Part shown: positions 18,521 to 28,379 of the stretch, piece after piece
Layout of the letters: each line of letters starts with the position of its first letter
How positions within the stretch are numbered: position 1 is the first letter of the stretch
Assembly: GCF_009604385.1 (NCBI RefSeq)
Contig: NZ_WEGJ01000005.1
Location: 248,001 to 312,000 of the forward strand
DNA length: 64,000 bases
Source of the DNA: Streptomyces smaragdinus
GTDB taxonomy: Bacteria; Actinomycetota; Actinomycetes; Streptomycetales; Streptomycetaceae
Direction of reading: 5' to 3'
Translations under genes and position numbers: made by a program
Notes under the pieces: model-generated
Databases searched by the model: none
What the model was told of the DNA's origin: nothing
What the model saw: only the letters and a program-made list of their open reading frames with translations

Positions 18521-19960
18521 TCAGACGGCCGCCTTCCCGCGCTCCGGCCGCAGGACCGTCAGCGCGAGGACGGCGGCCGTCAGGACCAGGGCCGTACTGA
18601 TGGCGAACGCCAGATGGAAGCCGCCGGTCAGGGCCTCGGCCCGGCTGTGGCCGGACGCCAGCAGTGACCGCGTGCGCCCCGCCGCCAGGGTGGACAGCAC
18701 CGCGACGCCCAGCGCCGAGCCGACGGACTGGCCGGTGTTGAACAGCCCCGAGACGACCCCCGCGTCCTCGGGGCGGGCGGCCGACATGCCGAGCGTCATC
18801 ATCGACGGCAGGACCAGCCCGCCCCCGCTGATCAGCAGCATCGTCGGCAGCAGATCGCGGACGAACACCGCGTCCGTCGCGGGGGTACGCAGCAGCAGGC
18901 CGAGGGCAATGGTCAGCAGGGCCAGGCCCGTCAGCAGCACCGCACGCGGGCCGTACGCGTTCATCAGCCGCGCCGACAGCCCCAGGGACACGGCGCCGAT
19001 CATCAGCGCGGCCGGCAGCATCGCCAGGCCCGTCTTCCCGGCGCCGTAGCCGAGCACCTGCTGCATGTACAGGGCGACGATCACCTGGAACGAGAACATC
19101 CCGCCGATCACCAGCAGCTGGACGACGTTCGCCCCGGCGACGTCACGGGAGCGGAAGACGTGCAGCGGGAGCAGCGGGGCGGCCACCGTGGCCTGCCGGC
19201 GGACGAATGCGGCGATCAGCAGCAGGGACACGGCGCCGAGGACCAGGGTGTGCGCCGAGGCCCAGCCGTAGTGCTCGGTGCGCACGATCGTGTAGACGCC
19301 CAGCATCAGCCCGGCGGTGACGAGCACGGCGCCCGGGGCGTCGGCGCCTGCCTTGCGGCCCAGGCCCCGGTCGGCGGGCAGGACGCGGGCGGCGAGGAGG
19401 GCGGTGGCCAGGCCGATCGGCAGGTTGATGAAGAAGATCCAGTGCCAGCTGAGGGCGTCGGTGAGCACCCCGCCCAGCACCTGTCCGATGGAGGCGCCCG
19501 CCGCGCCGGTGAAGGCGAAGACGCCCATGGCCCGGGTCCGTTCCGCCGGCTCGGGGAACAGGGTGACGACCATGCCGAGTCCGACGGCCGAGCTCAGCGC
19601 GCCGCCGACGCCCTGCAGGAACCGGGCGGCGACGAGCATCCAGGGCTCGGCGGCCAGCCCGCCGGCCAGGGAGGCGAGGGTGAAGAGGGCGAGCCCGGCG
19701 AGGAAGACGTTCTTGCGGCCGACCAGGTCGCCGAGCCGTCCGGCCAGGAGCAGCAGACCGCCGAAGGCGATCATGTACGCGTTCAGGGTCCAGGTCAGTC
19801 CGGCGGGGGTGAAGCCCAGATCCCGCTGGATGGCCGGCAGGGCGACGGTGACGATGCTGCCGTCCAGGATGATCATCAGCGCTCCGGTGCTGATCACCGC
19901 GAGGGCGAGCCAACGGGAGCGGACGGGGACCGATTCGAGGGTGACGCTGTCTGCGGTCAT
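18521..19960 (-). CDS. MFS transporter, DHA2 (14-TM) family
   Basis: 479-aa membrane exporter of the major facilitator superfamily. The first helix carries the LDGSIVTVALPAIQRDL pattern typical of EmrB/QacA antiporters, with WTLNAYMIAFG and RLGDLVGRKNVFL following; 14 hydrophobic segments can be counted. It is convergent with cimA, with only 8 bases between the stops, and divergent from the MarR gene at 20048, the likely regulator. A promoter of form TTAAGA-17-TTATCT sits on the minus strand at 19975-20003. The substrate is unknown. Confidence 0.92.
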   Translation of the reverse strand: MTADSVTLESVPVRSRWLALAVISTGALMIILDGSIVTVALPAIQRDLGFTPAGLTWTLNAYMIAFGGLLLLAGRLGDLVGRKNVFLAGLALFTLASLAGGLAAEPWMLVAARFLQGVGGALSSAVGLGMVVTLFPEPAERTRAMGVFAFTGAAGASIGQVLGGVLTDALSWHWIFFINLPIGLATALLAARVLPADRGLGRKAGADAPGAVLVTAGLMLGVYTIVRTEHYGWASAHTLVLGAVSLLLIAAFVRRQATVAAPLLPLHVFRSRDVAGANVVQLLVIGGMFSFQVIVALYMQQVLGYGAGKTGLAMLPAALMIGAVSLGLSARLMNAYGPRAVLLTGLALLTIALGLLLRTPATDAVFVRDLLPTMLLISGGGLVLPSMMTLGMSAARPEDAGVVSGLFNTGQSVGSALGVAVLSTLAAGRTRSLLASGHSRAEALTGGFHLAFAISTALVLTAAVLALTVLRPERGKAAV

Positions 19961-19974
19961 GGCGTGACCGTAAC

Positions 19975-20003
19975 AGATAATCCGCTACTGGACTATCTCT
20001 TAA
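19975..20003 (-). promoter_or_regulatory. Promoter of the MFS gene
   Basis: On the minus strand TTAAGA (20003-19998), a 17-base spacer and TTATCT (19980-19975) lie 15 bases before the ATG. Confidence 0.5.
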
Positions 20004-20009
20004 TTTCCG

Positions 20010-20023
20010 ATCCGCATCCGGAT
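20010..20023. promoter_or_regulatory. Inverted repeat in the MFS/MarR spacer
   Basis: ATCCG-CATC-CGGAT lies between the divergent genes and is a candidate MarR operator. Confidence 0.4.
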
Positions 20024-20047
20024 TGTCCTGTGCGCTACCTTGGTCCC

Positions 20048-20533
20048 ATGACCGCACGCGCCCCCGGCAACACCGTCCTGGACCTGACCGGCAGCCTCAT
20101 GCACGCCGGTCATGTGCTGAACACCAAGCTCACCGCCGCCCTCGCCGAGGCCGGCATCTCGCAGCGCGAGCAGTGCGTCCTCGTGCACGCGCTGCAGGAG
20201 GAGCGGACCCAGATCCAGCTCGCGGAGCTGGCGCATCTGGACAAGACCACGATGGTCACCACCGTCGACAAGCTGGAGAAGGCCGGCCTGGCCGAGCGCC
20301 GGCCCTCCGCCACCGACCGCCGGGCCCGCATTATCGAGGTCACCGAGGCCGGACGGCGCACCGCCGAGCAGGGGCAGGAGATCGTCGACCGGGTGCACGG
20401 GGAGGTGCTCGGCGCCATTCCCGAGGCGGAACGGGAGGTCTTCCTGAGCGTGCTGGAGCGGCTCACCTCCGGCGCCCTCGCCCAGCCCGAGCCCGCCGCG
20501 ACGGGCGTGCGCCGGGCCCGCGGGTCACGCTGA
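20048..20533 (+). CDS. MarR-family transcriptional regulator
   Basis: 161-aa winged-helix regulator. The MarR fold is evident: LAELAHLDKTTMVTTVDKLEKAGLAERRPSATDRRARI, with the conserved DRR wing. ATG 20048 is taken because the preceding spacer contains promoter-like and operator-like elements; the longer open frame upstream runs through the divergent MFS gene. It probably represses the neighbouring exporter and itself in response to a small aromatic or antibiotic-like ligand. Confidence 0.92.
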   Translation: MTARAPGNTVLDLTGSLMHAGHVLNTKLTAALAEAGISQREQCVLVHALQEERTQIQLAELAHLDKTTMVTTVDKLEKAGLAERRPSATDRRARIIEVTEAGRRTAEQGQEIVDRVHGEVLGAIPEAEREVFLSVLERLTSGALAQPEPAATGVRRARGSR

Positions 20534-20719
20534 GCCGTCACCCGCTCGGCCCCCTGACCGGCCACTCTTTTGTGAGAGGCCCACAGGGGTGCGCCCCCGT
20601 TAGTTGGCTGGTGTGGGGGACTCTCCATGGGTATGTGTGTTCCCTGCGCAGTCTTTGCGTCCGGACGTTGTAGGGATCCGACATCGGGATCGGCGGCCCG
20701 GGCGCCGTACCGTCTTCGT

Positions 20720-22303
20720 ATGACCACTCTCGATGACGCCCCCGCAGAGACGAACGAGGCCCGCGGGCGCGCCGCCGAGCTGCACCGGATCCGCGAGCGG
20801 GCGTTCGCCGGGCCGTCCGAGCGAGCCACCGCGGCCCAGAAGGCCAAGGGCAAGCTCACCGCACGCGAACGCATCGGCCTCCTGCTCGACGAGGGCTCCT
20901 TCCACGAGGTGGAGACGCTGCGCCGGCACCGGGCGACCGGGTTCGGCCTGGAGGGCAAGAAGCCCTACACCGACGGCGTCATCACCGGCTGGGGCACCGT
21001 GCACGGCCGTACGGTGTTCGTCTACGCACACGACTTCCGGATCTTTGGCGGCGCCCTCGGCGAGGCCCACGCCACCAAGATCCACAAGATCATGGACATG
21101 GCCATCTCGGCCGGTGCCCCGCTGGTCTCCCTCAACGACGGCGCCGGCGCCCGCATCCAGGAGGGCGTCTCCGCCCTCGCCGGCTACGGCGGCATCTTCC
21201 AGCGCAACACCCGCGCCTCCGGGGTCATCCCGCAGATCAGCGTGATGCTCGGCCCCTGCGCGGGCGGCGCGGCCTACTCGCCGGCGCTCACCGACTTCGT
21301 GTTCATGGTCCGCGAGACCTCGCAGATGTTCATCACCGGCCCGGACGTGGTCCGCGCGGTCACCGGTGAGGAGATCTCGCAGAACGGCCTGGGCGGCGCG
21401 GACGTGCACGCCGAGACCTCCGGGGTGGCGCACTTCGCGTACGACGACGAGGTGACGTGCCTGGAGGAGGTGCGCTACCTGCTGTCGATGCTCCCGCAGA
21501 ACAACCGGGAGAACCCGCCGCCGGTGGAGTCCCAGGACCCGGCGGACCGGCGCGGCGACGTGCTGTTCGACCTGGTGCCCGCCGACGGGAACCGGCCGTA
21601 CGACATGCACAAGGTCATCGAGGAGATCGTCGACGACGGCGACTTCCTCGAGGTCCACGAGCGCTGGGCGCGCAACATCATCTGCGCGCTGGCCCGCTTC
21701 GACGGCCAGGTCGTCGGCATCATCGCCAACCAGCCGTCCACCCTGGCCGGCGTGCTGGACATCGAGGCGAGCGAGAAGGCCGCCCGCTTCGTCCAGATGT
21801 GCGACGCGTTCAACATCCCGATCGTCACGCTGCTGGACGTCCCCGGCTTCCTGCCCGGCGTCAGCCAGGAGCACGGCGGGATCATCCGGCACGGGGCGAA
21901 GCTGCTCTACGCCTACTGCAACGCCACCGTCCCGCGGATCTCGATCGTCCTGCGCAAGGCCTACGGCGGCGCGTACATCGTCATGGACTCGCAGTCCATC
22001 GGCGCCGACCTGACGTACGCGTGGCCCACCAACGAGATCGCCGTGATGGGCGCCGAGGGCGCCGCCAACGTCATCTTCCGCAAGCAGATCGCCGAGGCCG
22101 ACGACCCGGACGCCGAGCGCGCCCTGATGGTCAAGCAGTACAAGGCCGAGCTGATGCACCCGTACTACGCGGCCGAGCGGGGCCTGGTCGACGACGTCAT
22201 CGACCCGGCGCAGACCCGCGAGGTCCTGATCCGCTCGCTGGCCATGCTGCGGACGAAGCACGCCGACCTGCCGTCCCGCAAGCACGGCAACCCGCCGCAG
22301 TGA
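20720..22303 (+). CDS. accB: Acyl-CoA carboxylase beta (carboxyltransferase) subunit
   Basis: 527-aa biotin-dependent acyl-CoA carboxyltransferase beta subunit: transfers the carboxyl from biotin on the alpha subunit to acetyl- or propionyl-CoA, supplying malonyl/methylmalonyl-CoA for fatty acids and polyketides. Crotonase-like halves with LNDGAGARIQEGVSALAGYG and GPCAGGAAYSPALTD form the N-terminal acyl-CoA site; the C-terminal half has LDVPGFLPGVSQEHGGIIRHGAKL and RKAYGGAYIVM. An epsilon subunit gene follows. The position matches the S. coelicolor accB-accE pair as I remember it; pccB is the close paralogue, so acetyl- versus propionyl-specificity is not certain. Confidence 0.9.
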   Translation: MTTLDDAPAETNEARGRAAELHRIRERAFAGPSERATAAQKAKGKLTARERIGLLLDEGSFHEVETLRRHRATGFGLEGKKPYTDGVITGWGTVHGRTVFVYAHDFRIFGGALGEAHATKIHKIMDMAISAGAPLVSLNDGAGARIQEGVSALAGYGGIFQRNTRASGVIPQISVMLGPCAGGAAYSPALTDFVFMVRETSQMFITGPDVVRAVTGEEISQNGLGGADVHAETSGVAHFAYDDEVTCLEEVRYLLSMLPQNNRENPPPVESQDPADRRGDVLFDLVPADGNRPYDMHKVIEEIVDDGDFLEVHERWARNIICALARFDGQVVGIIANQPSTLAGVLDIEASEKAARFVQMCDAFNIPIVTLLDVPGFLPGVSQEHGGIIRHGAKLLYAYCNATVPRISIVLRKAYGGAYIVMDSQSIGADLTYAWPTNEIAVMGAEGAANVIFRKQIAEADDPDAERALMVKQYKAELMHPYYAAERGLVDDVIDPAQTREVLIRSLAMLRTKHADLPSRKHGNPPQ

Positions 22304-22359
22304 CGTCATCCGCGGTCGACCCCGCCGTAACCCGCCCGGCCCACTTTGGAGATGTGGAT

Positions 22360-22575
22360 ATGGAGAAGAACGTGAGCTCTGAGGCCGCGTCGGCCAACCT
22401 GGTCCGTGTCGAGAAGGGCTCCGCCAGCGAGGAGGAGCTCGCCGCCCTCACCGCGGTGCTGCTCGCCCGCGCCGCGAGCCGCCCGGCCGCCGCCCCCCGC
22501 CACCCGGGCTCCGCCCGCTGGCGCCGGCTGGAGCGCACGCCCGGCTTCCGCGCGCCGCACAGCTGGCAGGGCTGA
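22360..22575 (+). CDS. accE: Acyl-CoA carboxylase epsilon subunit
   Basis: 71-aa epsilon subunit that stabilises the alpha-beta acyl-CoA carboxylase complex in actinomycetes. The core LVRVEKGSASEEELAALTAVL and the C-terminal SARWRRLERTPGFRAPHSWQG match the family. ATG 22360 follows GGAG by 8 bases; GTG 22372 is an alternative start, also with a purine-rich upstream. It lies 56 bases after accB and ends at a very strong terminator. Confidence 0.9.
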   Translation: MEKNVSSEAASANLVRVEKGSASEEELAALTAVLLARAASRPAAAPRHPGSARWRRLERTPGFRAPHSWQG

Positions 22576-22588
22576 CCCTCCCGTACGA

Positions 22589-22629
22589 CGCCGGACCCCC
22601 GCCCTTCCTCCCCGGGCGGGGGTCCGGCG
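22589..22629 (+). terminator. Strong terminator after accE
   Basis: CGCCGGACCCCCGCCC (22589-22604) pairs with GGGCGGGGGTCCGGCG (22614-22629); flanking GTACGAC/GTCGTAC can extend the stem past a small bulge. Confidence 0.8.
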
Positions 22630-22681
22630 TTGTCGTACCCCTTCGTTAGGGTGCCAGTTATCCGACGAAGGGTGATGCGCC

Positions 22682-23800
22682 ATGGCCGAGATCGTGCTCT
22701 TCCACCACGCCTGCGGGCTGACCCCCGGGATCGTCGCGTTCGCGGACGGGCTGCGGGCCGCCGGGCACACCGTGCATACGCCGGACCTGTACGAGGGCCG
22801 GACCTTCGGCACCCTCGAGGAGGGCGTCGCCCACGCGGGGGAGATCGGCTTCGGCGAGCTGCGTGAGCGCGGGGTGCGGGCGGCCGAGGGGCTGCGGCCG
22901 GAGGTGGTGTACGCCGGGTTCTCGATCGGGGCGATGCCGGCGCAGCGGCTCGCGCAGACCCGGGCGGGGGCGCGGGGGGCGCTTCTGTTCGACGCCTGTG
23001 TGCCGGTGACGGAGTTCTCCGCCGCGTGGCCGGCGGGGGTGCCGGTGCAGGTGCACGCGATGGACGCCGACCCGTTCTTCACCGAGGACGGCGACATCGA
23101 CGCGGCGCGGGCGCTGGTGGCGGGGACGGGGGAGGCGGAGCTGTTCCTCTACCCCGGCGAGCGGCACATCTTTGCCGACAGCTCCCTCGACTCGTACGAC
23201 AAGGCGGCGGCGGAGCTGCTCGGCGAGCGGGTACGGGCCTTCCTCGCCGACGAGGAGCGGATGGCGCAGGTCGACGAGCACGGCCGCCCCGAACCGCCGG
23301 TGGCGGCCGGGGAGACGGCGACGCTGCTCGGGTTCCTCGACTTCCAGCGGGCGACGTTCGCGTGGAAGTGCGCGGATCTGGACGCGGCCGGTCTGGACGT
23401 GTCCGTCGCGGCCTCGTCGATGACGCTGGGCGGGATGCTCAAGCATCTGGCCTACGTGGAGGACCACTGGTTCACGCGGATGCTGGCCGACGCCCCGTAT
23501 CCGGCGCCGTGGGACACCGTCGACTGGGCGGCGGACGCCGACTGGGACTGGCACTCGGCGGCCGGGGACACCCCCGGCGAGCTGCGCGCCCTGTGGGACG
23601 CCTCGGTCGCCCGGTCCCGTGACCGCGTCGCCGAGGCCCTGCGCGACGGCGGACCCGGGCAGCCGGCCCGCCGCGGCTGGCGGGACGGGCGGTCGCCGAG
23701 CCTGCGCTGGATCCTGTGCCACATGATCGAGGAGTACGCCCGGCACAACGGCCACGCGGACCTCGTCCGTGAGTCCGTGGACGGGCGGACGGGGGAGTAG
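22682..23800 (+). CDS. Fusion of a dienelactone hydrolase-like domain and a DinB/DUF664 domain
   Basis: 372 aa. Residues 1-190 are an alpha/beta hydrolase of the dienelactone hydrolase group, with FHHACGLTPG, a nucleophile elbow GFSIGA at about 79-84 (Ser where many family members have Cys), an acidic residue in MDADPFF and a histidine in PGERHIF. Residues 205-370 match DinB/DUF664 four-helix metal-binding proteins: TLLGFLDFQRATFAWKC, LKHLAYVEDHWF and HMIEEYARHNGHADLVRE supply the typical histidines. DinB-like proteins in actinomycetes often act with mycothiol or bacillithiol, so a thiol-dependent detoxification role is possible. The substrate is unknown. The start ATG follows GAAGGG. Confidence 0.85.
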   Translation: MAEIVLFHHACGLTPGIVAFADGLRAAGHTVHTPDLYEGRTFGTLEEGVAHAGEIGFGELRERGVRAAEGLRPEVVYAGFSIGAMPAQRLAQTRAGARGALLFDACVPVTEFSAAWPAGVPVQVHAMDADPFFTEDGDIDAARALVAGTGEAELFLYPGERHIFADSSLDSYDKAAAELLGERVRAFLADEERMAQVDEHGRPEPPVAAGETATLLGFLDFQRATFAWKCADLDAAGLDVSVAASSMTLGGMLKHLAYVEDHWFTRMLADAPYPAPWDTVDWAADADWDWHSAAGDTPGELRALWDASVARSRDRVAEALRDGGPGQPARRGWRDGRSPSLRWILCHMIEEYARHNGHADLVRESVDGRTGE

Positions 23801-23812
23801 CGGCGGCCGGGC

Positions 23813-24559
23813 TCAGCCCGGGGCCACGCCCAGGTCGATCGTGCGGCCGGCCGGGGGCGGCTTCACCGTGACCGGCTCGTCGAACTCCGACATCGTGATC
23901 GTCAGCGCCATCGTGCCGTCGTCGGTGGTGCTCGTCGTGCGCAGCGGATACGGGGTGCCCTCGGTGGCCACGTAGACGTGGTTCTCGGTGCCGCCCTGCT
24001 CCGCCGACACATCGACCACGGGCGTGCCGTCCACCGTGGCCGTGCCGCCCTTGTCCAGCGGGGTGCCGGCGGTGGGCGCCGGGAACTGGCGCATCTGGCC
24101 GCGCAGGGCGTCCAGATCGCAGAACTGGGCCACCTCGGCGGCGGCGGGATGCGTGGCCGGTACGTGCAGATAGGTGCCGTCCAGCAGCGCCTTCCGGACG
24201 TCCGCCGGCAGCCCGGGGAACTTCACCGCGAGCCACTCCGCGTCCGGCCGCAGCCACAGGTCCTCGCCCTGCCGCAGCACCTCGACGCCCGCCTTCCCCG
24301 GCTTCAGCCACACCCGCCCGGTGCACCGGCCCCGGTCGTCGAGCCGCAGGTCCCACGCCGCGGGGATCCCGTCGGGCAGCCCCTCGCCGGTCATCCTCGC
24401 GTGCATCGAGCCGGCCGTGCCGAAGGCGTCCCGCGCCTCGCGGACGATCCCCCTGGCCCCGAGCTCGCCGACCCCGTTGTCGTCGGCGGCCACGGCGGAC
24501 CCGCCGAACGCGAGGGCGCACAGAGCGGCGGGTACAGCCGCCTTACGGATTCCGAGCAT
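23813..24559 (-). CDS. Secreted LolA/LppX-like protein
   Basis: 248 aa with an N-terminal Sec signal peptide (IRKAAVPAALCALAFGGSAVAA) and predicted cleavage after AVA-A; the Cys in the hydrophobic part does not fit a lipobox. The mature part (WDLRLDDRGRCTGRVWL, GEDLWLRPDAEWLAVKF, NHVYVATEGTPYPLRT) has the beta-rich pattern of the LolA/LppX/LprG superfamily that binds lipid-like ligands outside the membrane. ATG 24559 is chosen because GGAGGTCGGGC precedes it. Function is not established; binding of a lipid or lipoprotein is an inference from the fold. Confidence 0.8.
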   Translation of the reverse strand: MLGIRKAAVPAALCALAFGGSAVAADDNGVGELGARGIVREARDAFGTAGSMHARMTGEGLPDGIPAAWDLRLDDRGRCTGRVWLKPGKAGVEVLRQGEDLWLRPDAEWLAVKFPGLPADVRKALLDGTYLHVPATHPAAAEVAQFCDLDALRGQMRQFPAPTAGTPLDKGGTATVDGTPVVDVSAEQGGTENHVYVATEGTPYPLRTTSTTDDGTMALTITMSEFDEPVTVKPPPAGRTIDLGVAPG

Positions 24560-24673
24560 GCCCGACCTCCACTGCCTTCCCGGGGGCAACCCCCCGGACC
24601 CCCGGCCGAACGGCGGTTCCGCCGGGAACCCCGACGCGGACGGAATCGCGCAGAATGCACGTAAATGCTACGT

Positions 24674-25366
24674 TCATTCGCCCGCCTCCGCATCCGCAAC
24701 CGCCCGCCGCACCGCCTCCGTCGTCGGCCCCGGGAAGCGGCGGGCCGACTCCTCCGCCTCCGCCAGCCGGCGCAGCGCCAGCAGTACCGGCTCGAACAGC
24801 ACCGTGAGCGCCACCACCGCCTCCACCTGCTCCGCCGGCGACTCGTACGACGCGATCAGCGACAGCTCCGGCCCCGCCAGCCCCTGCGCCGCCCGGGCGT
24901 ACGGCGTGAGGTGTGCCACGTCGTACGGATAGCCCAGCCGCGCCAGCCCGGCCACCGCCGCCACGAGCATCCGGAACGCGGGCGACTCGTCGCCGAGCCC
25001 CCGGGCGAACGTCCAGCCCATCGCCTCCAGCAGCCGGCCGGCCTCCCGGCGCGCCGCCGCGGTCTCCGGCGCCGACTCGTCCGGCTCCGGACCGTGCGGC
25101 AGCGCCCAGACGGCGGCGCCGAGCCGGTTGTTGTGCTCCTGCTCCTCGTCGTCGACCGCGGCCAGCACCTCACGCGCGGCGGCCACCTGCACCCGGCCCA
25201 CCTGGATCAGGGCCCGGACCAGCCGCAGCCGGCGCAGATGCTCCTCGTCGTACTCGGCCTGTGTGGCGCTCACCCGCCGCCCCGGGGGCAGCAGGCCCTC
25301 CCGCAGGTAGTACTTGATCGTCGCGGTGCTCACGCCGCTGCGCTCGCTCAGCTCGGCCAGTCGCAT
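24674..25366 (-). CDS. MerR-family transcriptional regulator
   Basis: 230 aa. The N-terminal MerR helix-turn-helix and wing is unmistakable (LAELSERSGVSTATIKYYLREGLLPPGRR), followed by the dimerisation helix. The long C-terminal effector domain has no metal-binding cysteine cluster, so a small organic ligand is more likely. It is divergent from the DUF4188 gene, and the spacer has a CTATC-N8-GATAG dyad placed as expected for a MerR-controlled promoter. Confidence 0.9.
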   Translation of the reverse strand: MRLAELSERSGVSTATIKYYLREGLLPPGRRVSATQAEYDEEHLRRLRLVRALIQVGRVQVAAAREVLAAVDDEEQEHNNRLGAAVWALPHGPEPDESAPETAAARREAGRLLEAMGWTFARGLGDESPAFRMLVAAVAGLARLGYPYDVAHLTPYARAAQGLAGPELSLIASYESPAEQVEAVVALTVLFEPVLLALRRLAEAEESARRFPGPTTEAVRRAVADAEAGE

Positions 25367-25411
25367 GCGCCCTCGTACGCCCTTCCCTCGCCCGTGCCCT
25401 TGCGCCCTCCG

Positions 25412-25456
25412 TTGGAGAGTGGCACTATCTAAACATGGATAGCGACGCTATCCAAC
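25412..25456. promoter_or_regulatory. Nested dyads in the MerR/DUF4188 spacer
   Basis: GTTGGA (25411) and TCCAAC (to 25456) form the outer repeats, CTATC-N8-GATAG (25425-25442) the middle and GGATAGC-GAC-GCTATCC (25437-25453) a perfect inner palindrome. TTGGAG is followed 18 bases later by TGGATA, so the CTATC/GATAG dyad would lie within a long promoter spacer, the usual MerR geometry. Confidence 0.5.
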
Positions 25457-25484
25457 GAGTGGCGCGCGAGGGGAGCGACGGCAC

Positions 25485-25994
25485 ATGGGAGCCGAGCCGG
25501 TCTACGAGAGGGTCACCGCGGACACCGACGGCGAGGTGGTGGTCTTCCTCATCGGGATGCGCATCAACCGCTTCCGTTCGGTGCGCAGTTGGTGGCCGGC
25601 CTTCAGGGCCATGCCGCGGATGCTGAAGGAGCTGACGAAGGACCCGGACAGCGGGCTGCTGCACCACATCCTGCTGACGGGGAACCCGCGGACCTACTAC
25701 GTGGTCCAGTACTGGGAGTCCAAGGAGAAGCTCTTCGCCTACGCGTCCCGGCAGGAGAGCGAGCACCGTCCCGCCTGGGCGGCGTTCAACCGGGCCGTGC
25801 GGGCCGGGAACGGACGGGTGGGCATCTGGCACGAGACCTACTCGGTCCCGGCGGGCCACTACGAGAACATCTACTTCGGGATGCCGCCGGCGGGCCTGGG
25901 CGCCGCGTACGGCACGGTCCCGGTGGGCCGGCGCGGTGAGCGGGCCGCGCAGCGGCTGGCGGCCGCGGGGAAGCCGGCGGGAGAGGCGGCGTAA
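25485..25994 (+). CDS. DUF4188 domain-containing protein
   Basis: 169 aa. Contains the DUF4188 pattern: RVTADTDGEVVVFLIGMRINRFRSVRSWWP, GLLHHILLTGNPRTYYVVQYWESKEKLFAYA, SEHRPAWAAFNRAV and VGIWHETYSVPAGHYENIYFGMPP. The family resembles ferredoxin-like monooxygenase or aldoxime dehydratase-type small proteins, but its function is not known. It is probably controlled by the divergent MerR regulator through the nested dyads upstream. Confidence 0.85.
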   Translation: MGAEPVYERVTADTDGEVVVFLIGMRINRFRSVRSWWPAFRAMPRMLKELTKDPDSGLLHHILLTGNPRTYYVVQYWESKEKLFAYASRQESEHRPAWAAFNRAVRAGNGRVGIWHETYSVPAGHYENIYFGMPPAGLGAAYGTVPVGRRGERAAQRLAAAGKPAGEAA

Positions 25995-26079
25995 CGCCGC
26001 GGGAGGGCCGTCCGTCCGTCGCCACAGCGCTGGAGCGCCGGAAGGAGGCAGGGGGTGGTACGGGAAGGGGGCGAAGCCG

Positions 26080-26796
26080 TCAGTTGCCGCGCCGCAGGGC
26101 CTCGGACAGCCGCCCGGCGGCGTCCACCACGGCCTGGGCGTGCATCCGCCCCGGGTGCCGGGTCAGCCGCTCGATCGGTCCGGAGACCGAGACGGCGGCG
26201 ACCACCCGGTTGGACGGTCCCCGCACCGGCGCCGAGACGGACGCCACACCGGGCTCCCGCTCGCCGACCGACTGGGCCCAGCCCCGGCGCCGTACGCCGG
26301 AGAGCGCGGTGGCCGTGAAGCGGGCGCCCTGCAGCCCGCGGTGCAGCCGCTCCGGCTCCTCCCAGGCGAGCAGCACCTGGGCCGCCGACCCGGCCTTCAT
26401 GGGCAGCGTCGAGCCCACCGGCACCGTGTCCCGCAGACCCGACAGCCGCTCGGCGGCGGCCACACAGATCCGCATGTCTCCCTGCCGGCGGTAGAGCTGC
26501 GCGCTCTCCCCGGTCACATCCCGTACATGCGTGAGCACCGGGCCCGCCGTCGCGAGCAGCCGGTCCTCACCCGCGGCCGCCGCCAGCTCCGAGAGCCGCG
26601 GGCCGAGGATGAAGCGCCCCTGCATGTCCCTTGCCACCATGCGATGGTGTTCGAGCGCCACTGCGAGGCGGTGAGCCGTGGGCCGGGCCAGCCCGGTCGC
26701 CGAGACGAGCCCGGCCAAAGTGGCAGGTCCGCTCTCCAGTGCGCTGAGAACCACCGCGGCCTTGTCGAGTACGCCGACGCCGCTAGAGTTGTCCAT
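26080..26796 (-). CDS. ndgR: IclR-family regulator of amino-acid metabolism
   Basis: 238-aa IclR-type regulator: N-terminal winged helix (VLDKAAVVLSALESGPATLAGLVSATGLARPTAHRL) and C-terminal ligand domain (GSTLPMKAGSAAQVLLAW, GWAQSVGEREPGVASVSAPV). Its length and its position divergent from leuCD match NdgR of S. coelicolor and AreB of S. clavuligerus, which control leucine and other amino-acid genes and influence secondary metabolism. ATG 26796 fits the known length; the longer open frame is antisense to leuC. Two GTGAGAC boxes and a TCACA-C-TGTGA palindrome lie in the shared promoter. Confidence 0.92.
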   Translation of the reverse strand: MDNSSGVGVLDKAAVVLSALESGPATLAGLVSATGLARPTAHRLAVALEHHRMVARDMQGRFILGPRLSELAAAAGEDRLLATAGPVLTHVRDVTGESAQLYRRQGDMRICVAAAERLSGLRDTVPVGSTLPMKAGSAAQVLLAWEEPERLHRGLQGARFTATALSGVRRRGWAQSVGEREPGVASVSAPVRGPSNRVVAAVSVSGPIERLTRHPGRMHAQAVVDAAGRLSEALRRGN

Positions 26797-26806
26797 GCAA
26801 CGATAT

Positions 26807-26850
26807 TCGCGTCTCACACTGTGAAACGCAAGTTCAAATTTCCGTGAGAC
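26807..26850. promoter_or_regulatory. Operator region between ndgR and leuC
   Basis: GTCTCAC (26811-26817) and GTGAGAC (26844-26850) are perfect inverted copies of the box seen before ilvB and leuB. TCACACTGTGA (26814-26824) is an overlapping palindrome. The region is notably AT-rich for this genome. It probably holds the divergent promoters and the NdgR site. Confidence 0.6.
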
Positions 26851-26949
26851 CAGCCACTCTGGAGTGCACGGGTCACCGTCCGACGCGTGGGGGAACGGGC
26901 GGAGCCCCCGTACGCCCTGGCACGACACGCAATCAACGATGGGAAAGCG

Positions 26950-28374
<1,425 letters not shown>

Positions 28375-28379
28375 GCGCC

